Origin: Anaerophaga thermohalophila DSM 12881
GTDB lineage: Bacteria > Bacteroidota > Bacteroidia > Bacteroidales > Marinilabiliaceae
Length of the DNA stretch: 64,000 nt
Direction: 5' to 3'
NCBI RefSeq assembly: GCF_000191885.1
Contig: NZ_AEWI01000024.1
Span: 30,751 to 94,750, forward strand
Shown: piece after piece, positions 19,241 to 27,775 of the stretch
Layout of the letters: each line of letters begins with the position of its first letter
Numbering within the stretch: position 1 is the stretch's first letter
Program-made: the position numbers and the translations under genes
The notes under the pieces: model-generated
Databases searched by the model: none
Told to the model about the DNA's origin: nothing
What the model saw: the letters and a program-made list of their open reading frames with translations, nothing else

Positions 19241-19248
19241 CAAAGATA
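19241..19248 (-). promoter_or_regulatory. -7 box of the que operon promoter
   Basis: TATCTTTG on the minus strand is a perfect TAnnTTTG box, placing the start about 19234, just before the aptamer. A good -33 TTTG is not visible at the proper distance. Confidence 0.55.
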
Positions 19249-19328
19249 CTAAAACCGGAACTTCTTTGTTTATGGTTATAAGCAAAATGTGCATTTTTGC
19301 AGTTAAAATAACAGAAAAGGTCATTAAA

Positions 19329-20462
19329 GTGAAGGACAACATTCTTTTTGCTATTATTGTATTCTCTTTTTTTACGGAATCTGTAACCCGGGCCCAGCAA
19401 ATACAGCCGGAGGTTGGAATGCCGCCCAATCAGAAGCACGTTACGGTGTTGTATCATCACGGCATTGTAATACCACATCATGCCAATATGATCTATTTCA
19501 TTGATGACTTTTCCCGTGGTATGGAGGTGAATTATGGCTTGTGGCGGTTCGACCGTGAAGGTTGGCAGCAATATTATAATTACCCGGAGGTGGGTGTCGG
19601 CTTTTTTTATAATTCCTATGGCAACCCTGATATCTACGGTCAGGGAATGGCTCTTTATCCCTATCTGCATTTTCCCATTGTTCGTACGTCCAAATTTACG
19701 ATTAAAAACAAGGTGGCAATGGGGCTGGGATATACCAATACCCCTTTCGATTACAAAGAAAATCCATGGAACCAGATTTTTGGTGCACGCCTGAATATTT
19801 ATGTTGGATTCGGCCTTTATACGGGCTACAGAATATTTGATCATTGGTCGGTTTATGGGTCGGCATCGTTTAACCACATGTCGAATGGAGCTGTCAGGAA
19901 ACCCAATAATGGTATTAATACACTGACTTTCAGTCTCGGTACCAGGTACCATTTTCTCAGGGACCATTTGCCCGAACTGAAGAAACGTGAAGCTCCCCGC
20001 ACTAACAAGAGAGATATTCAGATATTTTTGAATTACGGACGTAGTCAGGCCAGCGAATATAATTTCAACATCTACTCATCCGGGAGTCTGACCATAAATC
20101 ATTTGTGGTACCGCTCGGTAAAATCGGCATGGAGTGCAGGAATTGATGCTATATATTTTGGCGCTGCTCCTTATGCTTATCCTGAAAATAATGAATACAT
20201 TCCTCACGATAAAAGGATGTTTTATGGTGTTTTTGGAGGGAGGCACTGGCTAATGGGAAATACATCATTGTTTGTTCAACTGGGCGTTTATGTATATTCC
20301 TATATTGATCCGCCCCAGCCTGTTTATCCCAGAGTTGGCATACGGCATCAGATTACCGACCGATGGATGTTCAATTTTAGTTTAAAAGCCAGTTTTTTCC
20401 GTTCGGAATTTATGGAATTTGGTATTGGTTACAGGATTCCGTATAAAAGCAATACGTTATGA
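19329..20462 (+). CDS. PagL-like lipid A deacylase / acyloxyacyl-hydrolase-like outer-membrane protein
   Basis: I prefer the GTG at 19329 (377 residues), which puts a signal peptide first ('VKDNILFAIIVFSFFTESV', cleavage near 'TRAQQ') behind a GAAAAGG site. An ATG at 19272 is the alternative. The mature part looks like an outer-membrane barrel of the acyloxyacyl hydrolase/PagL type, with 'FNHMSNGAVRKPNNGINTLT' containing the conserved His-x-Ser-NxxxxxxNxG catalytic region of that family. It would trim 3-O-acyl chains of lipid A. The next gene overlaps by 4 bp. Confidence 0.7.
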   Translation: MKDNILFAIIVFSFFTESVTRAQQIQPEVGMPPNQKHVTVLYHHGIVIPHHANMIYFIDDFSRGMEVNYGLWRFDREGWQQYYNYPEVGVGFFYNSYGNPDIYGQGMALYPYLHFPIVRTSKFTIKNKVAMGLGYTNTPFDYKENPWNQIFGARLNIYVGFGLYTGYRIFDHWSVYGSASFNHMSNGAVRKPNNGINTLTFSLGTRYHFLRDHLPELKKREAPRTNKRDIQIFLNYGRSQASEYNFNIYSSGSLTINHLWYRSVKSAWSAGIDAIYFGAAPYAYPENNEYIPHDKRMFYGVFGGRHWLMGNTSLFVQLGVYVYSYIDPPQPVYPRVGIRHQITDRWMFNFSLKASFFRSEFMEFGIGYRIPYKSNTL

Positions 20463-21214
20463 AACGAACAGGTTATATATTTATCGGATTTATTGGTTTG
20501 TTTCTGTCGACGTCGGGATGCAATTATACAGATGCGTTATTGAAAGACGGCAAGATGACAGAAAAAGAATTGACCGTGAAAGCATTCGACCGGGTGGTGA
20601 TAGAAACCTCGGTGCGTCTTGTCCTTGCCAATGGGCCGGAATATGCTGCGCGTGCAAAGGGACTTGATTTTATTCTGTCACGACTGGAGCTTGAGCAGAA
20701 TGGCAAAACATTGGTTATAGATTCGGACGGGATGATAGGTTTTCGTAAAAAACAGATGCCGGAACTCATTCTTTCATCGCCTGAATTAAAACGTATCACT
20801 TCCAATTTTCCGGCCGAAATTACCACTCTCGATACACTTCATATTGAGCAACTCTCTATTGTTGTTAACGGGAGAGGAACTTTTACGCAGTGTGATATGC
20901 TTGTGGACGCCGGACAAATTTCTCTTTCGGTATATGGAAGCAATGCCGGTAATCATATTTTCCGGGGCAAAGCCGGTAAATTACACGTGGTTGTCGAAGG
21001 ACTCTCGAGTGTGGATGCGTCAGAACTGGAAGCAAAAGAGGTCAGATATGTTCAGCGATCGGTGAATGACGGGTATTTGTGGGCTACTGAGAAGTTATTC
21101 GTGAATATGTCGTCTTCCGGCAATATTTTTTATTATGGTAATCCCGACACGACCATCCAAATGGGAGAACCTTTATATGAAGTGGAACTGGGAGAAGTGA
21201 TTCACCTTAAGTAA
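20459..21214 (+). CDS. DUF2807 (head GIN domain) lipoprotein
   Basis: This 251-residue protein has a lipobox STSGC (Cys21). A right-handed beta-helix-like repeat region of the DUF2807/head-GIN type follows: 'AFDRVVIETSVRLVLANGPE' opens the domain, and later strands alternate short polar turns ('VVNGRGTFTQCDM', 'VVEGLSSVDASEL'). Such proteins are very common in Bacteroidota, and their function is unknown. It overlaps the upstream deacylase-like gene by ATGA, so the two are co-expressed. Confidence 0.8.
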   Translation: MKRTGYIFIGFIGLFLSTSGCNYTDALLKDGKMTEKELTVKAFDRVVIETSVRLVLANGPEYAARAKGLDFILSRLELEQNGKTLVIDSDGMIGFRKKQMPELILSSPELKRITSNFPAEITTLDTLHIEQLSIVVNGRGTFTQCDMLVDAGQISLSVYGSNAGNHIFRGKAGKLHVVVEGLSSVDASELEAKEVRYVQRSVNDGYLWATEKLFVNMSSSGNIFYYGNPDTTIQMGEPLYEVELGEVIHLK

Positions 21215-21224
21215 TGCCTGCCTT

Positions 21225-21665
21225 TTAATTGACTTCTATCCCTTCCTTTTTCTCGAGTTCAACCTGTTGGTCAAGTAACTGTTGCAAAGTTTTCGATTTT
21301 AAGTAATCAACAATCATATCATTCAGGCCTTCCCAGAACACTTTCGCGGCACAACTGGCTTCTCTGTCGCACTTGTAGGTCATCGTCAGGCAGTCAATGA
21401 TGCAAATTCCAGGCTCAAAGGCATTGTTAATGTCCAGGATGGTTATTTCAGAAGCCGGTTTGGTCAGTATATAACCGCTTTTTTTGCCTTTAACATTAGT
21501 GATAAGGCCGGCCACTTTAAGTGCATAAATGATGTGGTCGAGGTATTTATTGGAAAGATTTTGCCGTTCGGCAATTTCTTTTTGATAGATACCGTTGTGG
21601 TCTGTTTCGCGGGCAATTTCGATCATTGCCCTGAGACCGTATCTTGTTTTGGTGTTGAATTTCAA
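21225..21665 (-). CDS. Rrf2-family transcriptional regulator with potential Fe-S cysteines
   Basis: This 146-residue protein has an N-terminal winged helix ('TRYGLRAMIEIAR...YQKEIAERQNLSNKYLDHII'). Four cysteines lie at 88, 92, 99 and 105 in the region where IscR/NsrR hold an iron-sulfur cluster. It lies 13 bp after the YceI-like gene in the same direction. It therefore probably belongs to the YceI-porin-YceI unit and may report redox, NO or iron-sulfur status. Confidence 0.88.
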   Translation of the reverse strand: MKFNTKTRYGLRAMIEIARETDHNGIYQKEIAERQNLSNKYLDHIIYALKVAGLITNVKGKKSGYILTKPASEITILDINNAFEPGICIIDCLTMTYKCDREASCAAKVFWEGLNDMIVDYLKSKTLQQLLDQQVELEKKEGIEVN

Positions 21666-21678
21666 AATGGATTTGTTT

Positions 21679-22302
21679 TTAATGATCTAAAGTCAACCCA
21701 AAGTTAATAAAAACTTCATTGTTTACCTTTACCATTCCCATAAATTTGGTTGGTGGTTCCAGACCAAAATCTTTCAGGTCGATGTCTACTTTGCCCCTGA
21801 TGTGCAACTTTTTATCCCGGCATTCTTCTATGTATCCCGGAATTTTATAGGTATGTGTCCGGCCTGCAAGTCCTATTTTGATTTTCGGGACAATGGTTGA
21901 CGGGGGGCCGGCCGGAAGTCTTATGTTATCAAAGAAGATGGTAATATCGATATAAGGATATTCGTTGGCTTTGATGAATTTAAGAAAGTCCTTATACATC
22001 ATTGGGTTGGAAGGTTCAAAATTGTGAGCCGGGATTTTTATGGTCAGCGTTTCCTGCGTCTTTTCTTCTTTTTTATAAGGGGTCGTTTTTTCGTTAAGAT
22101 TCTGAACAAAATGAAAATGGTTGACATTGGTTGAACCGTCAATTTTTATGTAGTCGTCACACCCTTTTGTCTCGACAGGGGTATGGTGCGGTTGTTCCAT
22201 TTCGGGCATCGGTTGCCCCTGAAAGGGCAGAATTCCCAAAAAACAGAAAACCGCAGCCAGCAAAACAAATCGTCCTTTACTCCCGGACTGTCCAAATGAC
22301 AT
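21679..22302 (-). CDS. YceI-like periplasmic/secreted protein (copy 2)
   Basis: I place the start at the ATG at 22302 (207 residues), directly before a signal segment ('RFVLLAAVFCFLGILPF'); an upstream extension to 22371 is unlikely. The YceI core is recognisable: 'KIDGSTNVNHFHF', the 'IKIPAHNFEP' strand region and a closing 'GKVDIDLKDFGLEPPTKFMG'. YceI barrels bind isoprenoid or other amphiphilic molecules. It is a distant paralogue of the gene at 23862-24437, with a porin-like gene between them. Confidence 0.75.
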   Translation of the reverse strand: MSFGQSGSKGRFVLLAAVFCFLGILPFQGQPMPEMEQPHHTPVETKGCDDYIKIDGSTNVNHFHFVQNLNEKTTPYKKEEKTQETLTIKIPAHNFEPSNPMMYKDFLKFIKANEYPYIDITIFFDNIRLPAGPPSTIVPKIKIGLAGRTHTYKIPGYIEECRDKKLHIRGKVDIDLKDFGLEPPTKFMGMVKVNNEVFINFGLTLDH

Positions 22303-22404
22303 GTAAAATCCGGAATGATACTGCCTTTGTTTTACGGGCCACGGTTTCTGATGGTGGAAATTTCTATACATAAATTAAATTACTGTTTTTTAGCTGTTTA
22401 GTCA

Positions 22405-23670
22405 TTAAAAGCTTATGACCGCCTCCAGCATGAGCCCGTTAAATTCCCCTTCGTGCAGGATATTGTCTGTGGCAAAACCGTCGTAAGTCTGGCTGACATA
22501 TTCTGCTTTGGCCAATATGTTTTTGGTCATAAACCAGCCGCCACCGAGTTGAAGACGATTAATGTCGACGTCTTCACCATTAATGGTCTCACCAGACACT
22601 GTGTTGTAGCGTGTTCCTAAATAGAAGTTTTCGTTGTTCCCGAAGCGGTAGAGCAACTCGGCAGAATATTGATTAAATTTCCTGTCGGATTCCTCAGCAT
22701 CGGCTTTACCTTTTGCTTGTTCGATGACGCCAAAAAATTCAAGGCCTTTATATTTAACGAAAGGATTAAACATCAAGGCGGTCAGTTCGTTACTGAAGCC
22801 CGGGTTCCATCTTCCTGAGCGGAAGTTACCCGAAGAAGTGGCATCGGGATCTTCCATAACAAAGTAATAGCGCGAACCGGCGCGGTCGCCACTGTAGAGG
22901 TATGTTTCGGCACTCTCTGCGGTGGTATATACCGAACCGGTGAGTCTTAGCCTGAAATCGTCATTGAGGTAATTGTCGTATCCCAGCTTTGCCAGGAATG
23001 AGGGCTTTGTTTCGCCGGGGTAAGTAACCGATTGGTTCAGCTTTCCGTTGGTAAGTCCTACCATACCAATGAATCCGTTCTTACGGTAATATACTTCTCC
23101 GCCAACCTCTGTTGTAAAACCATCCATGATCAGGTTCCCAACGAAGGGATTGAATAATGCCTGGGCATTGTCCGACCTTCGGAAATGGGCATCACCATAG
23201 TTGTTTTCCATGTGCCCGACACGAATGGTAACATATTGCATAAGATTCTCCATAAAGCCTTCGCGTACAAAATCCAGTTTGTCGATCTGAAAATACCCTC
23301 CTTTTACATAGGGGTCGGTATGGTGACGCGATGAGAGGTAGGTGCGCAGGTGCATCCTGACGCCGTCATACAATTCTACATCAAGGTCGAGATTGGCTGT
23401 TGCCAGATTGAAGTTATTCCCAATTTCAATCAGATCTGCGTTACCTGAATTTTCATGGTCAAGTGCCTGAAACTGCAGCGTAGATGCACCGCCTATGCGC
23501 ACTTTGAGTCCGTCAAAATCGTCGGTGGTGTCTTTGGGAGCTTCAAATTCACTAACGCCTCTTTTGTCGGGGAAACGATAATTATTCAGGTCACGACTTC
23601 CCTGGGCTGATAAATTAACCCCTGGGATGATTAGTAGCGTAACTGCCAAATATAAAAACTGTTTTTTCAT
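22405..23670 (-). CDS. Porin-like outer-membrane beta-barrel protein
   Basis: This 421-residue protein has a clear signal peptide ('LAVTLLIIPGVNLSAQ'). Alternating amphipathic strands end in 'LMLEAVISF', a classical outer-membrane C-terminus. It resembles phosphate-selective-porin-type proteins but lacks features that would set the substrate. It sits between two YceI-like genes on the same strand, so it is probably part of their function, for example providing access for a ligand. No plug domain is present. Confidence 0.75.
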   Translation of the reverse strand: MKKQFLYLAVTLLIIPGVNLSAQGSRDLNNYRFPDKRGVSEFEAPKDTTDDFDGLKVRIGGASTLQFQALDHENSGNADLIEIGNNFNLATANLDLDVELYDGVRMHLRTYLSSRHHTDPYVKGGYFQIDKLDFVREGFMENLMQYVTIRVGHMENNYGDAHFRRSDNAQALFNPFVGNLIMDGFTTEVGGEVYYRKNGFIGMVGLTNGKLNQSVTYPGETKPSFLAKLGYDNYLNDDFRLRLTGSVYTTAESAETYLYSGDRAGSRYYFVMEDPDATSSGNFRSGRWNPGFSNELTALMFNPFVKYKGLEFFGVIEQAKGKADAEESDRKFNQYSAELLYRFGNNENFYLGTRYNTVSGETINGEDVDINRLQLGGGWFMTKNILAKAEYVSQTYDGFATDNILHEGEFNGLMLEAVISF

Positions 23671-23717
23671 AATGGATACTTCGTTTTTAGTGAGTATTGA
23701 TTTTAGGAGGAATTATT

Positions 23718-23860
23718 GAGTGCAGTCTAAAAAGCCTTTTGACCCCTAAATCCCCTAAAGGGGACTTTTTCAAACTGCTGATTTTTAGCAGTTCCCCTTT
23801 AGGGGTCAGGGGGTAAAAATGGTAAAAATCAGCAGTTTGAAGGCTTTTTATACTGCACTC
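23718..23860. mobile_element. Family A element with a different core (143 bp)
   Basis: Both ends carry the family A terminus: GAGTGCAGTCTAAAAAGCCTT and, inverted, AAGGCTTTTTATACTGCACTC. The flanks are the direct repeat ATTATT (23712-23717 and 23861-23866). The interior differs from other copies: it has long arms containing CCCCTAAAGGGG and TTTTTAGCAG, making the whole element nearly palindromic. The right-hand duplication covers the yceI stop codon. Confidence 0.85.
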
Positions 23861-23861
23861 A

Positions 23862-24437
23862 TTATTTTAATGTCAGATTAAAATTTATTGTTACTTCGTC
23901 GGCTGTCTTAATCGTTCCAAACATGACAGTGGGAGGTTCTACATCGAAATCAGTCATTTTTAGAGTTGTTTCACCCGATACAGAAACCTCCTTTTGAGGA
24001 CTGATATTTGCATTTAAGGCTATTTCGATGGGTTTGGTCTCGCCCGCAATGGTCAGGTTTCCGACAATGGTGTAATGTCCGTTCCGGTTGCCTGCTATTT
24101 CCAGGTTTCCGGTTTGTTCAAATTTTATTTCGGGATGTTTCTCCGCCTTTAAAGCCTCATGGGCTTTGTTTCTCATCATGGATTTTTCGCTTGACAAATC
24201 ATTGGCATTTGCAGAAAACCGGGCTTCTGAAATAATGTAACTGCCATTGTCCCTGTTTTCCAGTTGTGCAGTAGCATCAAACGTTGTCATATCCATTTCC
24301 CAGTCGTGCAGGGTTGAGGTACCGGATGCTTTTACGGAGTTATTATCTCCTGTGAGCTTTATGTTTTGACCGGTTAGAAGTTGTGGTACGATGAATAATG
24401 CCAGTATCAGCTCATTCTTTAATATTGATTTTATCAT
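23862..24437 (-). CDS. YceI-family protein (copy 1)
   Basis: The start chosen is the ATG at 24437 (191 residues), just before the signal peptide ('ELILALFIVPQLLTGQ'); an apparent extension to 24617 runs into a mobile element. The YceI signature is good: 'NSVKASGTSTLHDWEM', 'MRNKAHEALKAEKHPEIKFE', and 'NLTIAGETKPIEI' before a closing 'MTDFDVEPPTVMFG'. It probably binds a lipid-like ligand in the periplasm. It is the first gene of the YceI-porin-YceI-Rrf2 series. Its stop codon lies inside a mobile-element target duplication. Confidence 0.88.
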   Translation of the reverse strand: MIKSILKNELILALFIVPQLLTGQNIKLTGDNNSVKASGTSTLHDWEMDMTTFDATAQLENRDNGSYIISEARFSANANDLSSEKSMMRNKAHEALKAEKHPEIKFEQTGNLEIAGNRNGHYTIVGNLTIAGETKPIEIALNANISPQKEVSVSGETTLKMTDFDVEPPTVMFGTIKTADEVTINFNLTLK

Positions 24438-24580
24438 GTTCAAAAAGTTTTTAATATTAATCCTATCACAAAAGTAGCAAAAATTTAATGATACCAAAAC
24501 AGGGCTGATACTAAAAGATTTTTTTTCAAACGTTTCTTTAATAGTCGGTCTGTAAATCTTTTTATGGGTTTTTAGTTTAT

Positions 24581-24721
24581 GAGTGCAGTATAAAAAGCAT
24601 ATTTTTGTCAAAATCAAGGCGTTTTAAATTTTTGTACCGGAGTTAACTTGTTGTTAATGAGGATGCAAAAATTTAAAACAACAAAGAGTTTGGCAACAAA
24701 GATGCTTTTTAGATTGGGCTC
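24581..24721 (+). mobile_element. Family A MITE, full length (141 bp)
   Basis: It runs from GAGTGCAGTATAAAAAGCAT to GCTTTTTAGATTGGGCTC. The flanks are the direct repeat AGTTTAT (24574-24580 and 24722-24728). Internal arms pair GTTTTAAATTTTTG with CAAAAATTTAAAAC. It lies 140 bp upstream of the first YceI gene. I see nothing recognisable in the remaining spacer 24729-25023. Confidence 0.88.
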
Positions 24722-25023
24722 AGTTTATAAATGAGAAATATCCACGCCGAAAAGCACATGAAACGGGCATGACAATGATTGACATAATGGATCGTCAGAT
24801 TTTCAGATAATAGTAACCTATAGACAGAAGTTTAACAGGCAGAAGTAATAAATTTTGTTGAAAAGGATTTTTCAGCTTATAGTGAAAGGATTTATATTGC
24901 TTTGTCGTCAGGGAGGACAGATTGTAAGATGAGAGAAGGAAAATTTCCACACGACAAAGCAGGTAACACACTTAAGTATCTGGATTACAATTTTTTTGTT
25001 TTGCGCAAGATTAACAAAAAAAG

Positions 25024-25962
25024 TCAAATTCCCGGCGGGAACAACTCCATCAGGGGCTGAAGAATATTGGGGGTTTGCTGCAGGTGCACCGGGGGAACAA
25101 TAACTTTAAGAGCAAGTGGTAATATTTGAATATGAGCTTCTTTGCCCAAATGGACGGGTTCGCCATCGACATGCCCGAGCAACGGCTTGTCGTGTTGTAT
25201 GGTGATGTCGCGTGCTTTTATTATTTTGTCGTATTTGCTTTTATCGATAGATTGGTCAACAAGGCTGATCAGCAGAGCTGGTGCTGTATATTTCGGAAAA
25301 TCTTTGATGAGACAAACATCGATGAGACCATCGTCGATAAGTGCACCGGGGGCAATATGAAAATTATTTCCATACTGACTTGAATTGGCAAAACTGATGA
25401 GGAACGCGTTAACATCAATTTTGTGACGATCAATGTCCAGAGAATAATTTTCCGATTTGTATTTGGGAAACTCTTTGGAAATTAATTGCATATAAGCCAG
25501 TGGGCCCCGTTTTTTTTTGCCGGCAAATTTATGACTGATATAGGCATCAAAGCCAATGCCGGCAACATTCAGTGAGAAAAACTCATTAATTTTGATGACA
25601 TCAATGGATTTGACAGCGCCCTCCCGTATTACTTCGAGCGCTTTGTTGACCTTGAAAGGCATTTGAAGAAAACGCGCCAGTCCGTTACCTGAACCGGTGG
25701 GGATAATTCCGAGGGCTGTAGAGGAATGAATCAGGCCACGACCTACCTCGTTGACGGTTCCGTCACCACCAACGGCAACTACAATATCATATTTTCCTGC
25801 GGCGTCTGCGCTTATTTTAAATGCATCTCCGGATTTCCCTGAGTATGCAATTTCAAAATTCAAACCTGAAGGCTTTGTTTCCTGCCTCAGTACTTTCTCA
25901 ATGTCCTTCTGCCGGCCAATACCCGACACAGGGTTTATGATATATAAAACACTTCTGCTCAT
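25024..25962 (-). CDS. Diacylglycerol/lipid kinase family protein (YegS/DgkB-like)
   Basis: This 312-residue protein has the DAGK-catalytic signatures GGDGT at 65-69 followed by 'VNEVGRGL', and 'PTGSGNGLAR' at 88-97. A C-terminal beta-sandwich with 'GHVDGEP' completes the NAD-kinase-like fold. It should phosphorylate diacylglycerol or another lipid at the inner face of the membrane. It is transcribed away from the PAP2 phosphatase gene, which could act on phosphatidate-type products. The in vivo substrate is unknown. Confidence 0.9.
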   Translation of the reverse strand: MSRSVLYIINPVSGIGRQKDIEKVLRQETKPSGLNFEIAYSGKSGDAFKISADAAGKYDIVVAVGGDGTVNEVGRGLIHSSTALGIIPTGSGNGLARFLQMPFKVNKALEVIREGAVKSIDVIKINEFFSLNVAGIGFDAYISHKFAGKKKRGPLAYMQLISKEFPKYKSENYSLDIDRHKIDVNAFLISFANSSQYGNNFHIAPGALIDDGLIDVCLIKDFPKYTAPALLISLVDQSIDKSKYDKIIKARDITIQHDKPLLGHVDGEPVHLGKEAHIQILPLALKVIVPPVHLQQTPNILQPLMELFPPGI

Positions 25963-26133
25963 CCTCCTCGGTTATTTAAAAACATGTAAAGTTACACATA
26001 TATTTTTTGCAGCGATATATTTTGCCGACTTTAGGGACAGACCCTGATTAACTCTTTAGCTGTAGATGTGAGGGCACATTAGTGCTTCAAATTGTAAAAT
26101 TTTTATTTTCTTTGAAGAAAAAACCATGAAGCC

Positions 26134-26826
26134 ATGGAAACGTTAATACAACTCGATCAGGAATTATTATTATATCTCAACTCATTTACATCACCGCTAT
26201 TCGATAACTTTTTCTGGGTGGTGACCAGCAAAAGTATCTGGTTCCCGATGTATGCCTTCTTCCTTTATGTCATATTCCGTAACCAGGGGGTTAAGGGAAT
26301 TATTACTGTTCTTGCCCTGGCATTGATGGTATTACTCTGCGATCAGATTTCTACAAATATTTTTAAAGAAGGTTTTGAACGTCTTCGTCCGTCACACGAT
26401 CCGTCAATCCAGGGACTGGTTGACCTGATAAACGGGAAACGTGGCGGGAAATATGGTTTTGTATCGTCGCATGCTACCAACTCTTTTGGTCTTGCAGTTT
26501 TTTCTATATTGCTGTTCAGATATCGCTGGTATACTGTTTTTATTCTTTTTTGGGCTGCATTGAACAGTTATTCCAGGATATATATGGGTGTTCATTATCC
26601 CGGCGACATCCTGGGTGGAATGATTCTTGGGTCTCTCATCGGTTGGTTTGTTTACTGGCTGTATAAAAAGGTTTCGGCACGTTTTTCTCCTGGCAGTGAG
26701 GCTATATATCCGCTTTCAAAGCATCAGGATTTTTCGGTTGCTTCGGTTCAGACCATTATTATATCCGGAATCCTCACGATTATCGTTGTCTATATTTCTT
26801 CGGTTTTATTGCTTGATCTTATGTAG
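26134..26826 (+). CDS. PAP2-superfamily membrane phosphatase
   Basis: This 230-residue protein has several membrane segments and all three acid-phosphatase motifs: K78 with R85-P86 ('KEGFERLRP'), S111-S112-H113 ('SSHATNSFG'), and S147-R148 with H154 and D158 ('SRIYMGVHYPGD'). Such enzymes dephosphorylate phosphatidic acid, phosphatidylglycerophosphate or undecaprenyl diphosphate. The size and an extra C-terminal TM fit an undecaprenyl-PP phosphatase or lipid phosphatase, which sequence alone cannot separate. Confidence 0.9.
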   Translation: METLIQLDQELLLYLNSFTSPLFDNFFWVVTSKSIWFPMYAFFLYVIFRNQGVKGIITVLALALMVLLCDQISTNIFKEGFERLRPSHDPSIQGLVDLINGKRGGKYGFVSSHATNSFGLAVFSILLFRYRWYTVFILFWAALNSYSRIYMGVHYPGDILGGMILGSLIGWFVYWLYKKVSARFSPGSEAIYPLSKHQDFSVASVQTIIISGILTIIVVYISSVLLLDLM

Positions 26827-26976
26827 CCGGAGTTTAGCCTTTCGTAATTTCTAATCTACTGACAAACAGTATATTATCGGTGGTTATTCATGTAGAAGTA
26901 TAATAATTGTTAAAACCTATAGTTTTGTTGTTAATTCTGTTTTAAATCTGTGGTTTTTTCATTATTTTTATATCAC

Positions 26977-27380
26977 ATGAGTGCGGTATACAAAGCATAT
27001 TTTTGTCAAAATCAACGTGTTTTAAATTTTTGTACCGGAGTTGACTCGTTGTTAATGAGAATTCATCCGTATAAAATTTATTATTAAGGTCGGATGGAAC
27101 TCGCATGCAAGAACTAATACATGTTCTTATTGTGGCAAATTTTACCATGCTCGTTTCATCTTACATTTAATAAGTTGTTACGGCTGTTAGAATTGTTAAA
27201 GTTGTTAATATTGTTTAGGTATTAGTATTTAGAATGTTATAAGTTTTATTACATTAGTTAACAATCTATCGATCCTAACAATTTAATGATCTATCTATGG
27301 CAAATCTTGTCATGTTCGTTTCAAAAATTTAAAACAACAATGAGTTTGGCAACAAAGATGCTTTTTATAGCGGGCTTGTC
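26977..27380 (+). mobile_element. Family A MITE split by inserted repeat DNA
   Basis: The left part (26980-27060) runs from GAGTGCGGTATACAAAGCAT to GTTGTTAATGAG. The right part resumes near 27329 with AAAAATTTAAAACAAC and ends with GATGCTTTTTATAGCGGGCTT. About 265 bp between them include one complete family B repeat. The outer ends are more diverged than in other copies. Confidence 0.75.
27062..27160 (-). repeat. Family B repeat, complete, nested in a MITE
   Basis: The unit runs from TTCATCCGTATAAAATTTAT through GGATGGAACTCGCATGCAAG and ATGTTCTTATTGTGG to CATGCTCGTTTCATC. It interrupts the family A element around it. Confidence 0.85.
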
Positions 27381-27411
27381 ATATCAATAACCTCAAAAAA
27401 CTTTTTCAGTT

Positions 27412-27681
27412 ATGAGTACAACGATAACATTTAATCAGCTCCGGAGGATAAAGGATAGTCTTCCGGAGGGAAGCATGAGATGCATCGCCGAAACGTTAAA
27501 CCTCGACGTAGAAACAGTGAGAAATTATTTCGGAGGGGCCAACTACGATCGGGGTAAAAGCATAGGAATTCACCTGGAACAAGGCCCGGATGGAGGAATT
27601 GTTGAATTGGACGACACCACCATTCTCGACATGGCCAGGGAAATTTTAGAAGGAAGAAGGGAAGTGCACATGACAAATTAA
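27412..27681 (+). CDS. Small putative DNA-binding protein (hypothetical)
   Basis: This 89-residue protein has a probable helix-turn-helix at about 18-42 ('SMRCIAETLNLDVETVRNYF') followed by a 'GGANYDRGKSIGIHLEQGPDGG' segment and a C-terminal helix. Proteins of this size and layout are widespread in Bacteroidota but have no assigned role that I know. Two hairpins follow the gene, so it is a monocistronic unit. The ATG has only a weak A-rich upstream region, normal for the phylum. Confidence 0.7.
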   Translation: MSTTITFNQLRRIKDSLPEGSMRCIAETLNLDVETVRNYFGGANYDRGKSIGIHLEQGPDGGIVELDDTTILDMAREILEGRREVHMTN

Positions 27682-27688
27682 TTTGACG

Positions 27689-27767
27689 CCTTACCATATC
27701 TGGTAGGGTTTTATTATAATATGTTGAACCATAAGGGTGTTTTCGGGTCAGGAAACACCCTTTTTTT
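27689..27767 (+). terminator. Two hairpins terminating the small DNA-binding gene
   Basis: The first stem is CCTTACCA/TGGTAGGG (27689-27708) followed by TTTTATT. The second, stronger stem is AAGGGTGTTT/AAACACCCTT (27733-27762) followed by T-rich sequence. Confidence 0.8.
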
Positions 27768-27775
27768 AAGTAAGC

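Noticed and set aside
19134..19967. Long antisense frame opposite the PagL-like gene
   Set aside because: It is the shadow of a well-supported gene and also overlaps the que promoter and aptamer.
24438..24617. N-terminal extension of the YceI gene
   Set aside because: The extension enters a family A mobile element and lacks a signal; the ATG at 24437 precedes a clear signal peptide.
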